Shown here: positions 37,077 to 46,796 of the stretch, piece after piece
Layout: every line of letters begins with the position of its first letter
How positions within the stretch are numbered: position 1 is the stretch's first letter
Origin: Bombyx mori
Taxonomy: Eukaryota; Arthropoda; Insecta; Lepidoptera; Bombycidae
Reading direction: 5' to 3'
Length of the DNA stretch: 64,000 nucleotides
NCBI RefSeq assembly: GCF_030269925.1
Contig: NC_085124.1
Coordinates: 15,872,001 to 15,936,000, forward strand
The notes under the pieces: model-generated
The model's input: the letters and a program-made list of their open reading frames with translations, nothing else
Databases searched by the model: none
Told to the model about the DNA's origin: nothing
Program-made: the position numbers and the translations under genes

Positions 37077-37096
37077 AAAAAAAAAAAAAAAAAAAA

Positions 37097-37195
37097 GGTT
37101 AGGTTAGGTTAGGTTAGGTTAGGTTAGGTTAGGTTAGGTTAGGTTAGGTTAGGTTAGGTTAGGTTAGGTTAGGTTAGGTTAGGTTAGGTTAGGTT
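37097..37195 (+). repeat. telomeric (TTAGG)n array
   Basis: About 20 perfect GGTTA units between the E10 poly(A) and truncated E11. Confidence 0.98.
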
Positions 37196-38307
37196 GTACG
37201 AGGCCGAGGTCCTGGCCGCGGTGTACCGGCGCAGGGCGCAATCTTTGGGTCGGGGAAGTGTGCCCCGTCTGTCTGTCGTCGCCCGATGGAGGCGTGCTGC
37301 GCGTCGCGTGGCAACGTTGAAGTGGAAAGAGAGGCTGGCTGCAGAGGAGATCCACCGTGGTTCTCGAACCCGGCGGCGCACCCTCGCAGCCCTGGTGCCC
37401 GTGTTGGACGCCTGGATTGACAGGCGTCACGGCGTGCTCGATTTCCGGCTCACGCAGGTCCTCTCGGGGCATGGCTGCTTCGGGAGGTACTTGTGGCGGG
37501 TCGGGAGAGAGCCGCATCCCGGATGCCACCAATGCGGGCATCCAGACGACGACGCGCAGCACGCCCTCGAAGCGTGCCCGAGGTGGGAGTATCCGCGGCA
37601 GTCACTCGTCGCGGTGCTCGGGGCAGACTTAAGTTTGCCGGTCGTAGTGTCCCGCATGGTCGAGGACGAGCGTTGCTGGAGAGCGATGGCCGACTATGCG
37701 GACCTGGTCATGACGCTCCGCGAAACGGAGGAGCGAGAAAGAGAGTGCGACCCAAACTCAGTTGCACTCAGGCGAAAGAGGCGGGGTGGGCGGCGCGGGC
37801 GAAGGGCCCCCGCTCAGCTCCCGTAGGGACCGTCGGGCGTCGGGCGCGGGGGCACCTGATGCTCGACACGATAGTCCAGTGGTGGTGGTGAGGGTATAGG
37901 GCGCTGTGGCTCCGGTGCCTACCTCACGAAGAAGTTGCGGTCAGCAATGGCCGACGTTGATCCCGCCGTTCGTCAGGCTGGGAGCCGGTGTGGGGGGCCT
38001 GCGGGGCGCGTTTCCCTGCGGTATCGTGGGTTCCCCCTATGCCGGAAAGGAAGGAGCTCGTTGGGTTTTAGTCGGTAGTCGTTAAGCTGGGCGGGTTCGG
38101 CGCGAGCTGAACTTAGCCCAGCGCGCCTTTTTCAAGGCGTAGTCTCCGTGGACTAATTGGTCGAGGGCGCGGACCTCGGTTCGCGACTTCTTCCTCTTTG
38201 TTCCACCGGAGGCGCGGAGTCCGACATAACCCGGTCCGACCCCCGTCGGCCGGGTATCCGTAAAGACTGGGATTCCCCATCGATACCAAAAAAAAAAAAA
38301 AAAAAAA
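37196..38307 (+). mobile_element. E11: 5'-truncated SART1 copy
   Basis: Starts at GTACGAGGCCGAGG in ORF2, has a 461-nt 3' UTR (37827-38287) and poly(A) of 20 (38288-38307). Flanked by TTAGG arrays on both sides. Confidence 0.95.
37197..37826 (+). pseudogene. ORF2: SART1 ORF2 C-terminal fragment
   Basis: 209 sense codons from YEAEVLAAVYRR to TAG at 37824-37826. Only the C-terminal region with the zinc motif is left; no endonuclease and no reverse-transcriptase motif. The frame is open. One private difference (VLDAWID for VLEAWID). Confidence 0.92.
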
Positions 38308-38331
38308 GGTTAGGTTAGGTTAGGTTCCCGG
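38308..38331 (+). repeat. telomeric repeats plus CCCGG tag before E12
   Basis: GGTTA x3 plus GGTT (38308-38326), then CCCGG (38327-38331). GGTTAGGTTCCCGG (38318-38331) recurs at 39201-39214 after E12, where CCCGG is the 5' end of E13: the target-site duplication of E12. Confidence 0.85.
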
Positions 38332-38666
38332 CCGGAAGGGAACCGACGGCGCAGTGCCACCACTGCGCGGACCGCGACGAGGAAGACACAGCGGAACACA
38401 CATTGGCGCGTTGCTCTGGATTTAACGAGCAACGCGCCGCCCTCGTCGCGGTCATAGGAGAGGACCTCTCGCTGCCGCGCGTCGTGGCTACGATGCTCGG
38501 CAGCGACGCGTCCTGGAAGGCGATGCTCGACTTCTGCGAGTCCACCATCTCGCAGAAGGAGGCGGCGGAGCGAGAGAGGGAGAGCTCTTCCCTTTCCGCA
38601 CCGATCCGTCGCCGTCGAGCCGGGGGCCGGAGGCGGGAATACGCCCGTACGTCCCGGCCCCTGTAG
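38332..38666 (+). pseudogene. ORF2: SART-A ORF2 C-terminal fragment
   Basis: About 111 codons to TAG at 38664-38666; the reading frame starts with the codon at 38331-38333. It covers only the C-terminal zinc motif (CHHCADRDEEDTAEHTLARC) and basic tail. One private change, FNEQR for FDEQR. Confidence 0.92.
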
Positions 38667-39200
38667 GTGGCGGCCTCCCCCCGGTGAAGGTCAAGGGGCG
38701 ACCTGAGGGGGTGAGGCCGCGCGGCGCGCTACCAGCACTCTAGCGCGCTGCCGTGGAGTGAATAGAGCGACCGGTCGACGGTGTATCGCGTCCCGACCCG
38801 GCAGGCTGGTTCTGGTCCAGCGGGGTATTCCGGGACACCAGCGGCACCGTCTGGGCGGCCCGACGGGCTGCCGTACCGAGACGGCCGACGTTTCAGAGCC
38901 TTCGATTCGCCTCGAAGGCTCCGTCGGCCGGGCGTCCTTGGGGTGAGCCGCGCCGTCTGGTTGTAGTGTTGACCGCGGTAGCCCCCCTACCTCATCCGGG
39001 TTCTGACCTCGGAGGGGATCGGACGTCGGGTGTAAGAGTGCAGAGGAGTCGTTTAGTGGGTGGGCTCTAAAATCCTTGGGCCCGCGGTCTGCTCACAACA
39101 CCATGCAGATCGTTGAGTCTCACATACCCCGCGCGCCCCTTTTGCGCGGGGACCTCGTAGGAGGTTCGGCCCTCTACCCGAAAAAAAAAAAAAAAAAAAA
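38332..39200 (+). mobile_element. E12: short 5'-truncated SART-A copy
   Basis: Begins near the end of ORF2 (AGREPTAQCHHC), has a 514-nt 3' UTR (38667-39180) and poly(A) of 20 (39181-39200). Bracketed by a 14-bp duplication reaching 5 bases into E13, so E12 is younger than E13. Confidence 0.94.
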
Positions 39201-39209
39201 GGTTAGGTT
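39201..39209 (+). repeat. telomeric repeats between E12 and E13
   Basis: GGTTAGGTT only. Confidence 0.95.
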
Positions 39210-40082
39210 CCCGGGACCTGGGCGGGCCCCCCGGCGCGCACTCAGCGTGGCCGGGGGCTCCGTCTGTGGGGGAGTTTTGCTGGACTTCCACCGGGCGCGT
39301 CCGTAGGTGGCGGATAACGGGCTTCTGGGAGCAGTCACACTCCCAGGGGTATCGCTCCTTCTTTCTCGTCGTGTCACGGCGGGGGAGATTGAGCGACGCG
39401 GACCAAAACCAGCACGGGGGGTTCCGGGCTCTCCACGCCCTTCACTGGCTGAAGGGTGTTTCTTCTGGGGATGCCCGGGCCTCCTCGTTCCCATTTTCCC
39501 CCTTCGTTTTATCTTGCCCTTTATGTTATTTTGTTTTATTTTCTGTTTGTATTGCCTTCTTTTGTTTTATTTGTCTTATTGGTTTTACTTTTTCTTTTTT
39601 CATCTTTTTGTTTTGGGGCCACGTCCGAACTATTTTCGGCGTGACCCACCGGAGGTGGCGGGCCGCTCTTGGTCTGCCTTTGTCGTTGAGAAAGCGAGCC
39701 GGCGTTGTTTGCGCTTCTTCCGGCCGCTGGTCGCCATGTCCCCGGCTGCACAGCTACAGGGGAACGCCCTCCAGAGGGGGGTACCGGTATACCGGCGTGG
39801 CTGCGTGGATTGGTGCTCACTCGAGCGTAGGGCGGTGGTCTGTCGTGCTGCTCGTTGCACTCGATGGACTGCCGGCCAACCCGTAATCCTCACCGTGTGG
39901 GGGACGGGGGCCGCTGCCGCGAGGTACGGGGCTGCGAGGACGTAAACCTCTATAAAAAATACCCCAATCTTAAGCTCTGGCGCCCGGCGATGGGATGCAT
40001 GGCTGGTGGGAGACCAGTCGCGAGGGCGTCCCAGGGGACCGTACCCCTGGCTAATAAAAACAGGAACTAACATAATGAAAAA

Positions 40083-42224
40083 ATGTCCAGTTATAAAGAA
40101 GAATTACCCCAGGAGGGTACCTCCCGCTCCGCGGGGGGAGAATCCCTCCGTGCGGCCGAGCGATCGGCCGCACGCTGCCCCTCGTCTTCTGGGGGGGGCA
40201 ATAACTGTTCGAAGAGGTCCGTGAAGGACGGTGGTAGGGTGTCCGCGAAGGACGGAGAAAACAAAGAACGTCGAGGAGGGTCCGTGAAGGACAACGAAGC
40301 AGCAAACGTCTTGTCGGACGATAGCATGGCGACGGCCAGCTCGGGCCGTTCGTCACTGACTGGAAGCCGAAGAAAGAGGCTGAAGGGCTCCAGCACGGAG
40401 TGCTCAGAGAGCAGCTCCGGTGAAGAGACGGCGTGCTCAGCCGGAAGAGCCGCCTCCAAGACCCCGTCAAAGAGGGGCAGAGGAAGACCGCCCACAACCG
40501 GGCAGTACGTTGGCCTCGCCGCCGCCAAGGAGGCGTATGTGAAGGCCCAACGAGAGGAGCTGGCGCTGCGCGCCGAGAGAGAGGTCACCGAGAGTGTCCG
40601 AAAGCTGCGAGTGAGGGAAGACGCCGTCGCGGGCAGCACGGGGGAACCAGCACTCGACCCCGAACGTCGACTAGACGAGTCCGCGAAGCTGGCCGTAGCA
40701 ATCGCGGCCAAGTCTGGGAACCTGAAGGGCACATACGTACGTGCCCTGAAGGAGATGGCTGCCGCCATTCGGGAGGCCAAGGAAGATATGGCAGCAAGGA
40801 CTACCGACGGTGAGACGAAGAGACTGCAGGAGCTCTGCAGGAGGCAGGAGGCCGAGATCCTGCACCTCAAGAATGCGATCGCCGACATGAGGTCGGAGAT
40901 GGCGCGCCTGGCCCAGGCCGTGGGATCGCCAGCAGCCGTCCCCGCCCCCGTACCCGCCCCCGCCCCGATCCAACGGAGCGACGACGAGGAGGAGCGGCGC
41001 CTCCAGCGCATCATGCGTGCGGTCGGCACCATGCTGGATGCGCGCCTCTCTGGGCTGGAAGCGCGACTGCCTCCAGAGCCCAGGATGAGACCACCCCTGG
41101 CCGCAGACCACAGGAGAAGCCGCGGTCAAGAAAAGACGCCGACACCACCAACGGCAGCAGAATCAATGCCGACGCCCGGACCAACAACTGCAGTCGCGAC
41201 GGCGGCACCCAACGGTGGTGGCCCGCAGAAAAAGAAGGCGCCGAAAAGCAGGCAGCAGCCGGCTCAACCAGAACCACGGACATTCCCCCCCGCCCCAGCT
41301 GCTCTGACGGAAGCCTGGACGACGGTAGCCCGAAGAGGCGCCAAGCCGAGGACGGCGACGGCGACCGGCACCGTGCCCGCTCCACCGCCCCTGAAGGAAA
41401 AGAAGAAGAGACTCCGGCCACCCCGCTCGCAGGCAGTTATTGTCAAGCTGCAGCCGGAGGCCGTCGAGCGCGGAGTCACCTATCGGGCAGTCCTCGCCGA
41501 GGCCAGGGCTAAAATCGATCCGGCAGAGCTGGGGATCCCTATCCAGCGGATACGCTCGGCGGTGACGGGAGCAAAGGTATTGGTCGTAGAAGGCGCCGAC
41601 CAGAACGAAAAAGCTGATTTGCTGGCGGAGAAATTACGGGAGGTTTTGCCCTCGGACAGCATTGTCGTCTCGAGGCCGACAATAACGGCCGCTGTCAGAC
41701 TGAGCGGCCTCGACGAATCCATATCCCGGGAGGAGCTTGTTGCCGAGGTCGCCAGGATTGGAGAGTGCCCCCCCGACATTGTGAAGGTTGGGGAAATAAA
41801 AATGGGCCCCGGAGGCACTGGCCAGGTCTTGGTCAGATGCCCCATAGCGGGTGTCAAAAAAATATTGGCCGTCAACAAGCTGCGGATCGGGTGGAGCGTC
41901 CTTCGCGCGCAACTCCTCGAGGCGAGGCGCCTGCAGTGCTACCGCTGCCACGCACTGGGCCACGTGAGTGCCCGTTGCCCATCGTCGGTGGACCGCAGTG
42001 GTGAGTGCTACCGCTGCGGCCAGACCGGCCACAAGTCCGCGGGCTGCGCGCTCACCCCGCATTGTACAATCTGCGCCGGCGCCGGTAGGCCTGCAGCGCA
42101 CGTCTCCGGGGGCAAGGCTTGCGCCAAGCCCCCGAAACAAAGGCAACAGAGGAGCAGCGCCGCCGAAGAGAAACGGCGGAGTCAGCCCGGTACGGCTGCG
42201 GCGACACCAATGGACGACGAATAA
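40083..42224 (+). CDS. ORF1: SART1 ORF1, gag-like RNA-binding protein
   Basis: 713 residues, ATG at 40083 (MSSYKEELPQEGTS), TAA at 42222-42224. It is one residue longer than E10 (GENKERRGG for GEKERRGG). Same coiled coil, linker and three zinc knuckles. Other differences from E10 are few and conservative (EEL for DDL, VNKLRIGWSVLRAQLLEARRL for VEKLRIGWSVLRVQLLETRRL). This is consistent with an intact, young copy. The CCAGGGG/CCCCTGG hairpin lies upstream at 40031-40050. Confidence 0.94.
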   Translation: MSSYKEELPQEGTSRSAGGESLRAAERSAARCPSSSGGGNNCSKRSVKDGGRVSAKDGENKERRGGSVKDNEAANVLSDDSMATASSGRSSLTGSRRKRLKGSSTECSESSSGEETACSAGRAASKTPSKRGRGRPPTTGQYVGLAAAKEAYVKAQREELALRAEREVTESVRKLRVREDAVAGSTGEPALDPERRLDESAKLAVAIAAKSGNLKGTYVRALKEMAAAIREAKEDMAARTTDGETKRLQELCRRQEAEILHLKNAIADMRSEMARLAQAVGSPAAVPAPVPAPAPIQRSDDEEERRLQRIMRAVGTMLDARLSGLEARLPPEPRMRPPLAADHRRSRGQEKTPTPPTAAESMPTPGPTTAVATAAPNGGGPQKKKAPKSRQQPAQPEPRTFPPAPAALTEAWTTVARRGAKPRTATATGTVPAPPPLKEKKKRLRPPRSQAVIVKLQPEAVERGVTYRAVLAEARAKIDPAELGIPIQRIRSAVTGAKVLVVEGADQNEKADLLAEKLREVLPSDSIVVSRPTITAAVRLSGLDESISREELVAEVARIGECPPDIVKVGEIKMGPGGTGQVLVRCPIAGVKKILAVNKLRIGWSVLRAQLLEARRLQCYRCHALGHVSARCPSSVDRSGECYRCGQTGHKSAGCALTPHCTICAGAGRPAAHVSGGKACAKPPKQRQQRSSAAEEKRRSQPGTAAATPMDDE

Positions 42225-45200
42225 TGACCGGCAGCCCGTATCATATCTTACAGGGCAACCTCAATCGCTCCGCCAGAGCTCAGGACCTGCTGATCCAGAG
42301 CATGGCGGAGCGGTTGACCCATCTGGCGGTCGTCGCCGAGCCCTACCGGGTCCCTTCGGTTCCCGACTGGGCGGGAGATATTGACGGCCTGGTGGCCGTG
42401 ATCCAGCGTCGGTCAGCGGTGGGCGCTCCGCCCGAATTCGACGTCGTGCAGAGGGGTCGGGGCTTCGTCGCAGTCTTCTGGGCGGGCTTGCTCGTCGTCG
42501 GGGTGTACTTCTCCCCCAACCGGCCGCTCGCCGAATTCGAGTCTTTTCTCGACGAACTCGGTCAGGTCGTGGGGAGGTCGCGCTCAAGGCGCGCGCTCGT
42601 TCTCGGGGACCTCAACGCGAAGTCGTCCGCTTGGGGTTCCCCGGTCACCTGTCCCAGGGGACGGGAGACGGAGGAGTGGTTGGTCGGGAGCGGTCTCGTT
42701 GTCCTCAACCGCGGCGCCGAGAACACATGCGTCCGTCGTTCGGGTGGGTCCGTGGTGGATGTGTCTTTTGGGACCCCCGACGTCGCGCGCCGCGTCTGCG
42801 GTTGGGAGGTGTTGGTCGACGTGGAGACGCTCTCCGACCACCGCTACATTGGTTTCCGTGTGGCCGCGGCCCCGGAGTCTTCTTCGGTAACGACTTTGCC
42901 CTTTGGTGGCGGCGTGGAGGGCCCGCGCTGGGCCCTGAAGCGCCTCGACACGGAGCGGCTGCAGGAGGCGGCCGTCGTCCAGGCCTGGCGGTTGGACTCC
43001 CTGGGCGAGCCGGCGGACGTGCGCGAGGGTGCGGAGCGGCTGCGCGAGGCGATGTCGCGAGTCTGCGACTACGCCATGCCCCGCGTCCGAGCGTACGCGC
43101 CGAGGCGCCAAGTCTACTGGTGGAACGAGGGGATCGCCGGCCTGCGACGCCGATGCGCCGGTAGTCGTCGAAAATATCAGCACCTCCGTCGTCGGAGGCA
43201 CCGGGACGAGGAAGAAGAGGACCGGGCGTACGAGGAGTACCGGGAGGACGTGCGGGCCCTGCGCGTCGCCATTGGAGAGGCGAAGGAGGCGGCGTGGAAG
43301 GAGCTTTTGGAGACGCTGGACCGCGACCCGTGGGGGCGACCGTATCGCCTCGCGCGGAGCACAATGCGCTCTTGGGCCCCGCCCGCGACGAGCACCCTGC
43401 CGCCTGACATCGTTCGGCACGTGATTGGGGGACTGTTTCCAGACGCACCTGGAACTCCCTTCGTTCCCCCCGTCATGATAACACCGACAACCGGAGCTCA
43501 GATTGGTGCAGAAGAGGAGGAGGTGTCGCCGGCGGAATTCGGTGCGGCCATCGAAAAAATGAAGGCGAGGAGGACGGCGCCAGGTCCCGATGGACTGTCG
43601 AATCGGGCCTGGGCGCTGGCATTACAGACTGAGGGTGGTCTGGGACCTGTCCTCCGAGGGCTGCTCAGCAGGTGCCTCCGAGAGGGCAGGTTCCCGGAAG
43701 AATGGAAGACGGGTCGGTTGGTCCTCATCCCCAAGGAGGGGCGCCCCAGAGACCAGCCATCGGGGTATCGCCCAATAGTCGTGCTGAGCGAGGCCGGCAA
43801 GCTTCTCGAGCGCGTCGTTGCCGGTCGCCTCGTGCGGCACCTTGAAAATGTCGGGCCAAATCTGGCCGACTCTCAGTACGGGTTCCGGAGGGGTCGCTCG
43901 ACCTTGGACGCGGTCCAGCGCGTCCGCGACCTCTCCGACCAGGCGTGCTCCCGGGGAGGCGTGTTGTTGGCGGTGTCTATAGACATATCCAACGCCTTCA
44001 ATACGATCCCCTGGAGCACGATCCTGGAGTCGTTAAGGTTTCACCGCGTCCCCACCGGTCTCCGGAACCTGATCGAGGATTACCTCGCAGGGCGGGCTGT
44101 GGTCTTCCCCGAACGGAGGGGGTGGGGACACAAAGCGGTTTCGTGTGGTGTCCCGCAGGGGTCGGTTCTGGGTCCGCTCCTGTGGGACGTCGGGTTCGAC
44201 TGGGTCCTCCGCGGGGCTAACCTGCGTGGCGTGCAGGTCATCTGCTACGCCGACGACACGCTGGTGACGGCCCGCGGAGACGACTACCGTTCGGCGTCGA
44301 TCCTGGCTGCGGCTGCGGTGGCAACAGTCGTAGCCAGAATAAGGAAGCTCGGCCTGGAGGTCGCCCTGCACAAGTCCGAGGCCGTGTGTTTTCACCCGGC
44401 TCGGAAGGGGCCTCCTCCCGGCGCGAGCATAACCATCGGAGGGACTGCGATCGCTGTCCGGTCCCAACTTAAATATCTGGGGCTCGTGCTGGACAGCAGG
44501 TGGAGTTTTGACCGGCATTTTGATGTGCTGGTCCCGAAATTGCTCGGGGCGGCGGGTGCCTTAGCCCGCTTGCTCCCGAACATTGGAGGAGGAGGAAAGT
44601 CGGTCCGGCGTCTTTACCTGGGAGTGGTGCGGAGCATGGCCCTGTACGGCGCTCCCGTCTGGTCGCCCACGCTCTCCGCTCGCAACGCGGCCCTCTTGCA
44701 GAGGGTTCAGAGGGTGCTGGCGGTGAGGGTCGTGCGGGGCTACCGCACCATTTCGACGGAGGTCGCTTGCGCCCTCGCCGGTTCCCTTCCGTGGGAGTAC
44801 GAGGCCGAGGTCCTGGCCGCGGTGTACCGGCGCAGGGCGCAATCTTTGGGTCGGGGAAGTGTGCCCCGTCTGTCTGTCGTCGCCCGATGGAGGCGTGCTG
44901 CGCGTCGCGTGGCAACGTTGAAGTGGAAAGAGAGGCTGGCTGCAGAGGAGATCCACCGTGGTTCTCGAACCCGGCGGCGCACCCTCGCAGCCCTGGTGCC
45001 CGTGTTGGAGGCCTGGATTGACAGGCGTCACGGCGTGCTCGACTTCCGGCTCACGCAGGTCCTCTCGGGGCATGGCTGCTTCGGGAGGTACTTGTGGCGG
45101 GTCGGGAGAGAGCCGCATCCCGGATGCCACCAATGCGGGCATCCAGACGACGACGCGCAGCACGCCCTCGAAGCGTGCCCGAGGTGGGAGTATCCGCGGC

Positions 45201-45427
45201 AGTCACTCGTCGCGGTGCTCGGGGCAGACTTAAGTTTGCCGGTCGTAGTGTCCCGCATGGTCGAGGACGAGCGTTGCTGGAGAGCGATGGCCGACTATGC
45301 GGACCTGGTCATGACGCTCCGCGAAACGGAGGAGCGAGACAGAGAGTGCGACCCAAACTCAGTTGCACTCAGGCGAAAGAGACGGGGTGGGCGGCGCGGG
45401 CGAAGGGCCCCCGCTCAGCTCCCGTAG
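42224..45427 (+). CDS. ORF2: SART1 ORF2, endonuclease/reverse transcriptase
   Basis: 1067 residues, starting in the TAATG at 42222-42226. All endonuclease (LQGN, AEPY, GDLNAK, SDHR), reverse-transcriptase (SIDISNAFNT, GVPQGSVLGPLLWD, CYADDT) and C-terminal zinc (CHQC...H...C) motifs are present. It differs from E10 at scattered positions, such as SFGTPDV for SFATPDV and ERDREC for ERERECD. The latter is shared with E6. Probably functional. Confidence 0.95.
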   Translation: MTGSPYHILQGNLNRSARAQDLLIQSMAERLTHLAVVAEPYRVPSVPDWAGDIDGLVAVIQRRSAVGAPPEFDVVQRGRGFVAVFWAGLLVVGVYFSPNRPLAEFESFLDELGQVVGRSRSRRALVLGDLNAKSSAWGSPVTCPRGRETEEWLVGSGLVVLNRGAENTCVRRSGGSVVDVSFGTPDVARRVCGWEVLVDVETLSDHRYIGFRVAAAPESSSVTTLPFGGGVEGPRWALKRLDTERLQEAAVVQAWRLDSLGEPADVREGAERLREAMSRVCDYAMPRVRAYAPRRQVYWWNEGIAGLRRRCAGSRRKYQHLRRRRHRDEEEEDRAYEEYREDVRALRVAIGEAKEAAWKELLETLDRDPWGRPYRLARSTMRSWAPPATSTLPPDIVRHVIGGLFPDAPGTPFVPPVMITPTTGAQIGAEEEEVSPAEFGAAIEKMKARRTAPGPDGLSNRAWALALQTEGGLGPVLRGLLSRCLREGRFPEEWKTGRLVLIPKEGRPRDQPSGYRPIVVLSEAGKLLERVVAGRLVRHLENVGPNLADSQYGFRRGRSTLDAVQRVRDLSDQACSRGGVLLAVSIDISNAFNTIPWSTILESLRFHRVPTGLRNLIEDYLAGRAVVFPERRGWGHKAVSCGVPQGSVLGPLLWDVGFDWVLRGANLRGVQVICYADDTLVTARGDDYRSASILAAAAVATVVARIRKLGLEVALHKSEAVCFHPARKGPPPGASITIGGTAIAVRSQLKYLGLVLDSRWSFDRHFDVLVPKLLGAAGALARLLPNIGGGGKSVRRLYLGVVRSMALYGAPVWSPTLSARNAALLQRVQRVLAVRVVRGYRTISTEVACALAGSLPWEYEAEVLAAVYRRRAQSLGRGSVPRLSVVARWRRAARRVATLKWKERLAAEEIHRGSRTRRRTLAALVPVLEAWIDRRHGVLDFRLTQVLSGHGCFGRYLWRVGREPHPGCHQCGHPDDDAQHALEACPRWEYPRQSLVAVLGADLSLPVVVSRMVEDERCWRAMADYADLVMTLRETEERDRECDPNSVALRRKRRGGRRGRRAPAQLP

Positions 45428-45685
45428 GGACCGTCGGGCGTCGGGCGCGGGGGCGCCTGATGCTCGACACGATAGTCCAGTTGTGGTGGTGAGGGTATAG
45501 GGCGCTGTGGCTCCGGTGCCTACCTCACGAAGAAGTTGCGGTCAGCAATGGCCGACGTTGATCCCGCCGTTCGTCAGGCTGGGAGCCGGTGTGGGGGCCT
45601 GCGGGGCGCGTTTCCCTGCGGTATCGTGGGTTCCCCCTATGCCGGAAAGGAAGGAGCTCGTTGGGTTTTAGTCGGTAGTCGTTAA

Positions 45686-45739
45686 GCTGGGCGGGTTCGG
45701 CGCGAGCTGAACTTAGCCCAGCGCGCCTTTCTCAAGGCG
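45686..45739 (+). other. SART1 3'-UTR stem cluster
   Basis: GCTGGGC (45686-45692) pairs with GCCCAGC (45716-45722), and inside it TTCGG (45696-45700) with CTGAA (45707-45711). Next door, CGCCTT (45724-45729) pairs with AAGGCG (45734-45739). The same stems occur in E4, E6, E10 and E11; loop bases vary (CTC or TTC) while stems are constant. Confidence 0.68.
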
Positions 45740-45767
45740 TAGTCTCCGTGGACTAATTGGTCGAGGG

Positions 45768-45785
45768 CGCGGACCTCGGTTCGCG
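45768..45785 (+). other. SART1 3'-UTR hairpin with tRNA-like surroundings
   Basis: CGCGGAC (45768-45774) pairs with GTTCGCG (45779-45785) around loop CTCG. In E4 the loop is CTAG. The preceding GTGGACTAATTGG resembles a tRNA D-arm; see the findings. Confidence 0.6.
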
Positions 45786-45886
45786 ACTTCTTCCTCTTTG
45801 TTCCACCGGAGGCGCGGAGTCCGACATAACCCGGTCCGACCCCCGTCGGCCGGGTATCCGTAAAGACTGGGATTCCCCATCGATAC

Positions 45887-45931
<45 letters not shown>

Positions 45932-45933
<2 letters not shown>

Positions 45934-45956
45934 TTAGGTTAGGTTAGGTTAGGTTT
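45932..45956 (+). repeat. telomeric repeats plus one extra T before E14
   Basis: Almost five GGTTA units ending GGTT (45955), then an extra T. GGTTAGGTTAGGTTT (45942-45956) recurs at 52933-52947 after E14, where the T belongs to the E15 junction: a 15-bp target duplication. Confidence 0.8.
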
Positions 45957-46796
45957 CCCGAGGGACCTGGGCGGGCCCCCCGGCGCGCACTCTGCGTGGC
46001 CGGGGGCTCCGTCTGTGGGGGAGTTTTGCTGGACTTCCACCGGGCGCGTCCGTAGGTGGCGGATAACGGGATCCTCTGGGAACAGTCCCACTCCCAGGGG
46101 TATCGTCCGATCTTTTTCGTTGCAAGGATTTCTAGGTGTTAGGTAGGTAGGCTAGGTGTAGGAGTAGGGTAGCCTAGTTAGGCTTTGCAACGAAAGAGAT
46201 CGGATGACGCGGACCAAAACCAGCAGGGGGAGTTGCGGGCTCTCCACGCCCTTCACTCGCTGAAGGGTGTTCCTCCTGGAGACACTCGGGCTCCCTCTCT
46301 TGTCCCCTTTCTTCCCCCTTTTTTGTTTTCTTCGGGTCACGTCCGACCCGTTTCGGACGTAACCCATGGGAGATGGTGGGCCACTTTTGGCCTGCCTTTC
46401 GATGGAGAAGTGAGCCGGCGTTGCTTACGCATCTTCCGGCCGCTGGTCGCCATGTCCCCGGCTTCGGCTACAGGGGCACGCCCTCCAGAGGGGGGTACCG
46501 GTATACCGGCGTGGCTTCGTCGTTGTTGCTCTTTTGAGCGTCGGGCGGTGGTCTGTCGTGTTGCTCGTTGCACTCGGCGGGCCGCCGGCCAACCCGTAAT
46601 CCTCACCGTGTGGGGGACGGGGGCCGCTGCCGCGAGGCACGGGGCCGCGAGGACGTAAACCTCTTTAAAAAATGCCCCAATCCTAAGCTCTGGTGCCCGG
46701 CGATGGGATGAATGGCTGGAGGGAGTCCAGTCCCAAGGGTACCAACCAGACCCCAGGGGACCGACCCCTGGTTAATCAAAAAGGAAATATGACACA

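Larger units (their letters stand above)
30394..37096 (+). mobile_element. SART1: E10: full-length SART1 retrotransposon
   Basis: 6703 bp: 5' UTR (30394-31273), ORF1, UAAUG (33410-33414), ORF2, 461-nt 3' UTR (36616-37076), poly(A) of 20 (37077-37096), then about 20 TTAGG units. The total length, the 712-residue ORF1, the 461-nt 3' UTR and the UAAUG coupling all agree with what I recall of Bombyx mori SART1. Both ORFs are intact, so this copy may be active. Confidence 0.93.
39210..45931 (+). mobile_element. SART1: E13: full-length SART1 retrotransposon
   Basis: 6722 bp: 5' UTR (39210-40082) with a shorter T-rich tract (about 39500-39618) than E10, ORF1, UAAUG, ORF2, 460-nt 3' UTR (45428-45887) and poly(A) of 44 (45888-45931). 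Both frames are open. Followed by almost five TTAGG units. Confidence 0.94.

Noticed and set aside
37097..37195. Possible CRISPR-like or satellite array
   Set aside because: Perfect 5-bp TTAGG units without spacers; it is telomeric repeat.
45748..45790. A genuine tRNA gene in the SART1 3' UTR
   Set aside because: The acceptor stem, variable region and T-arm cannot be completed. Only part of the D-arm and anticodon-arm pattern is present, so it is at most tRNA-like.
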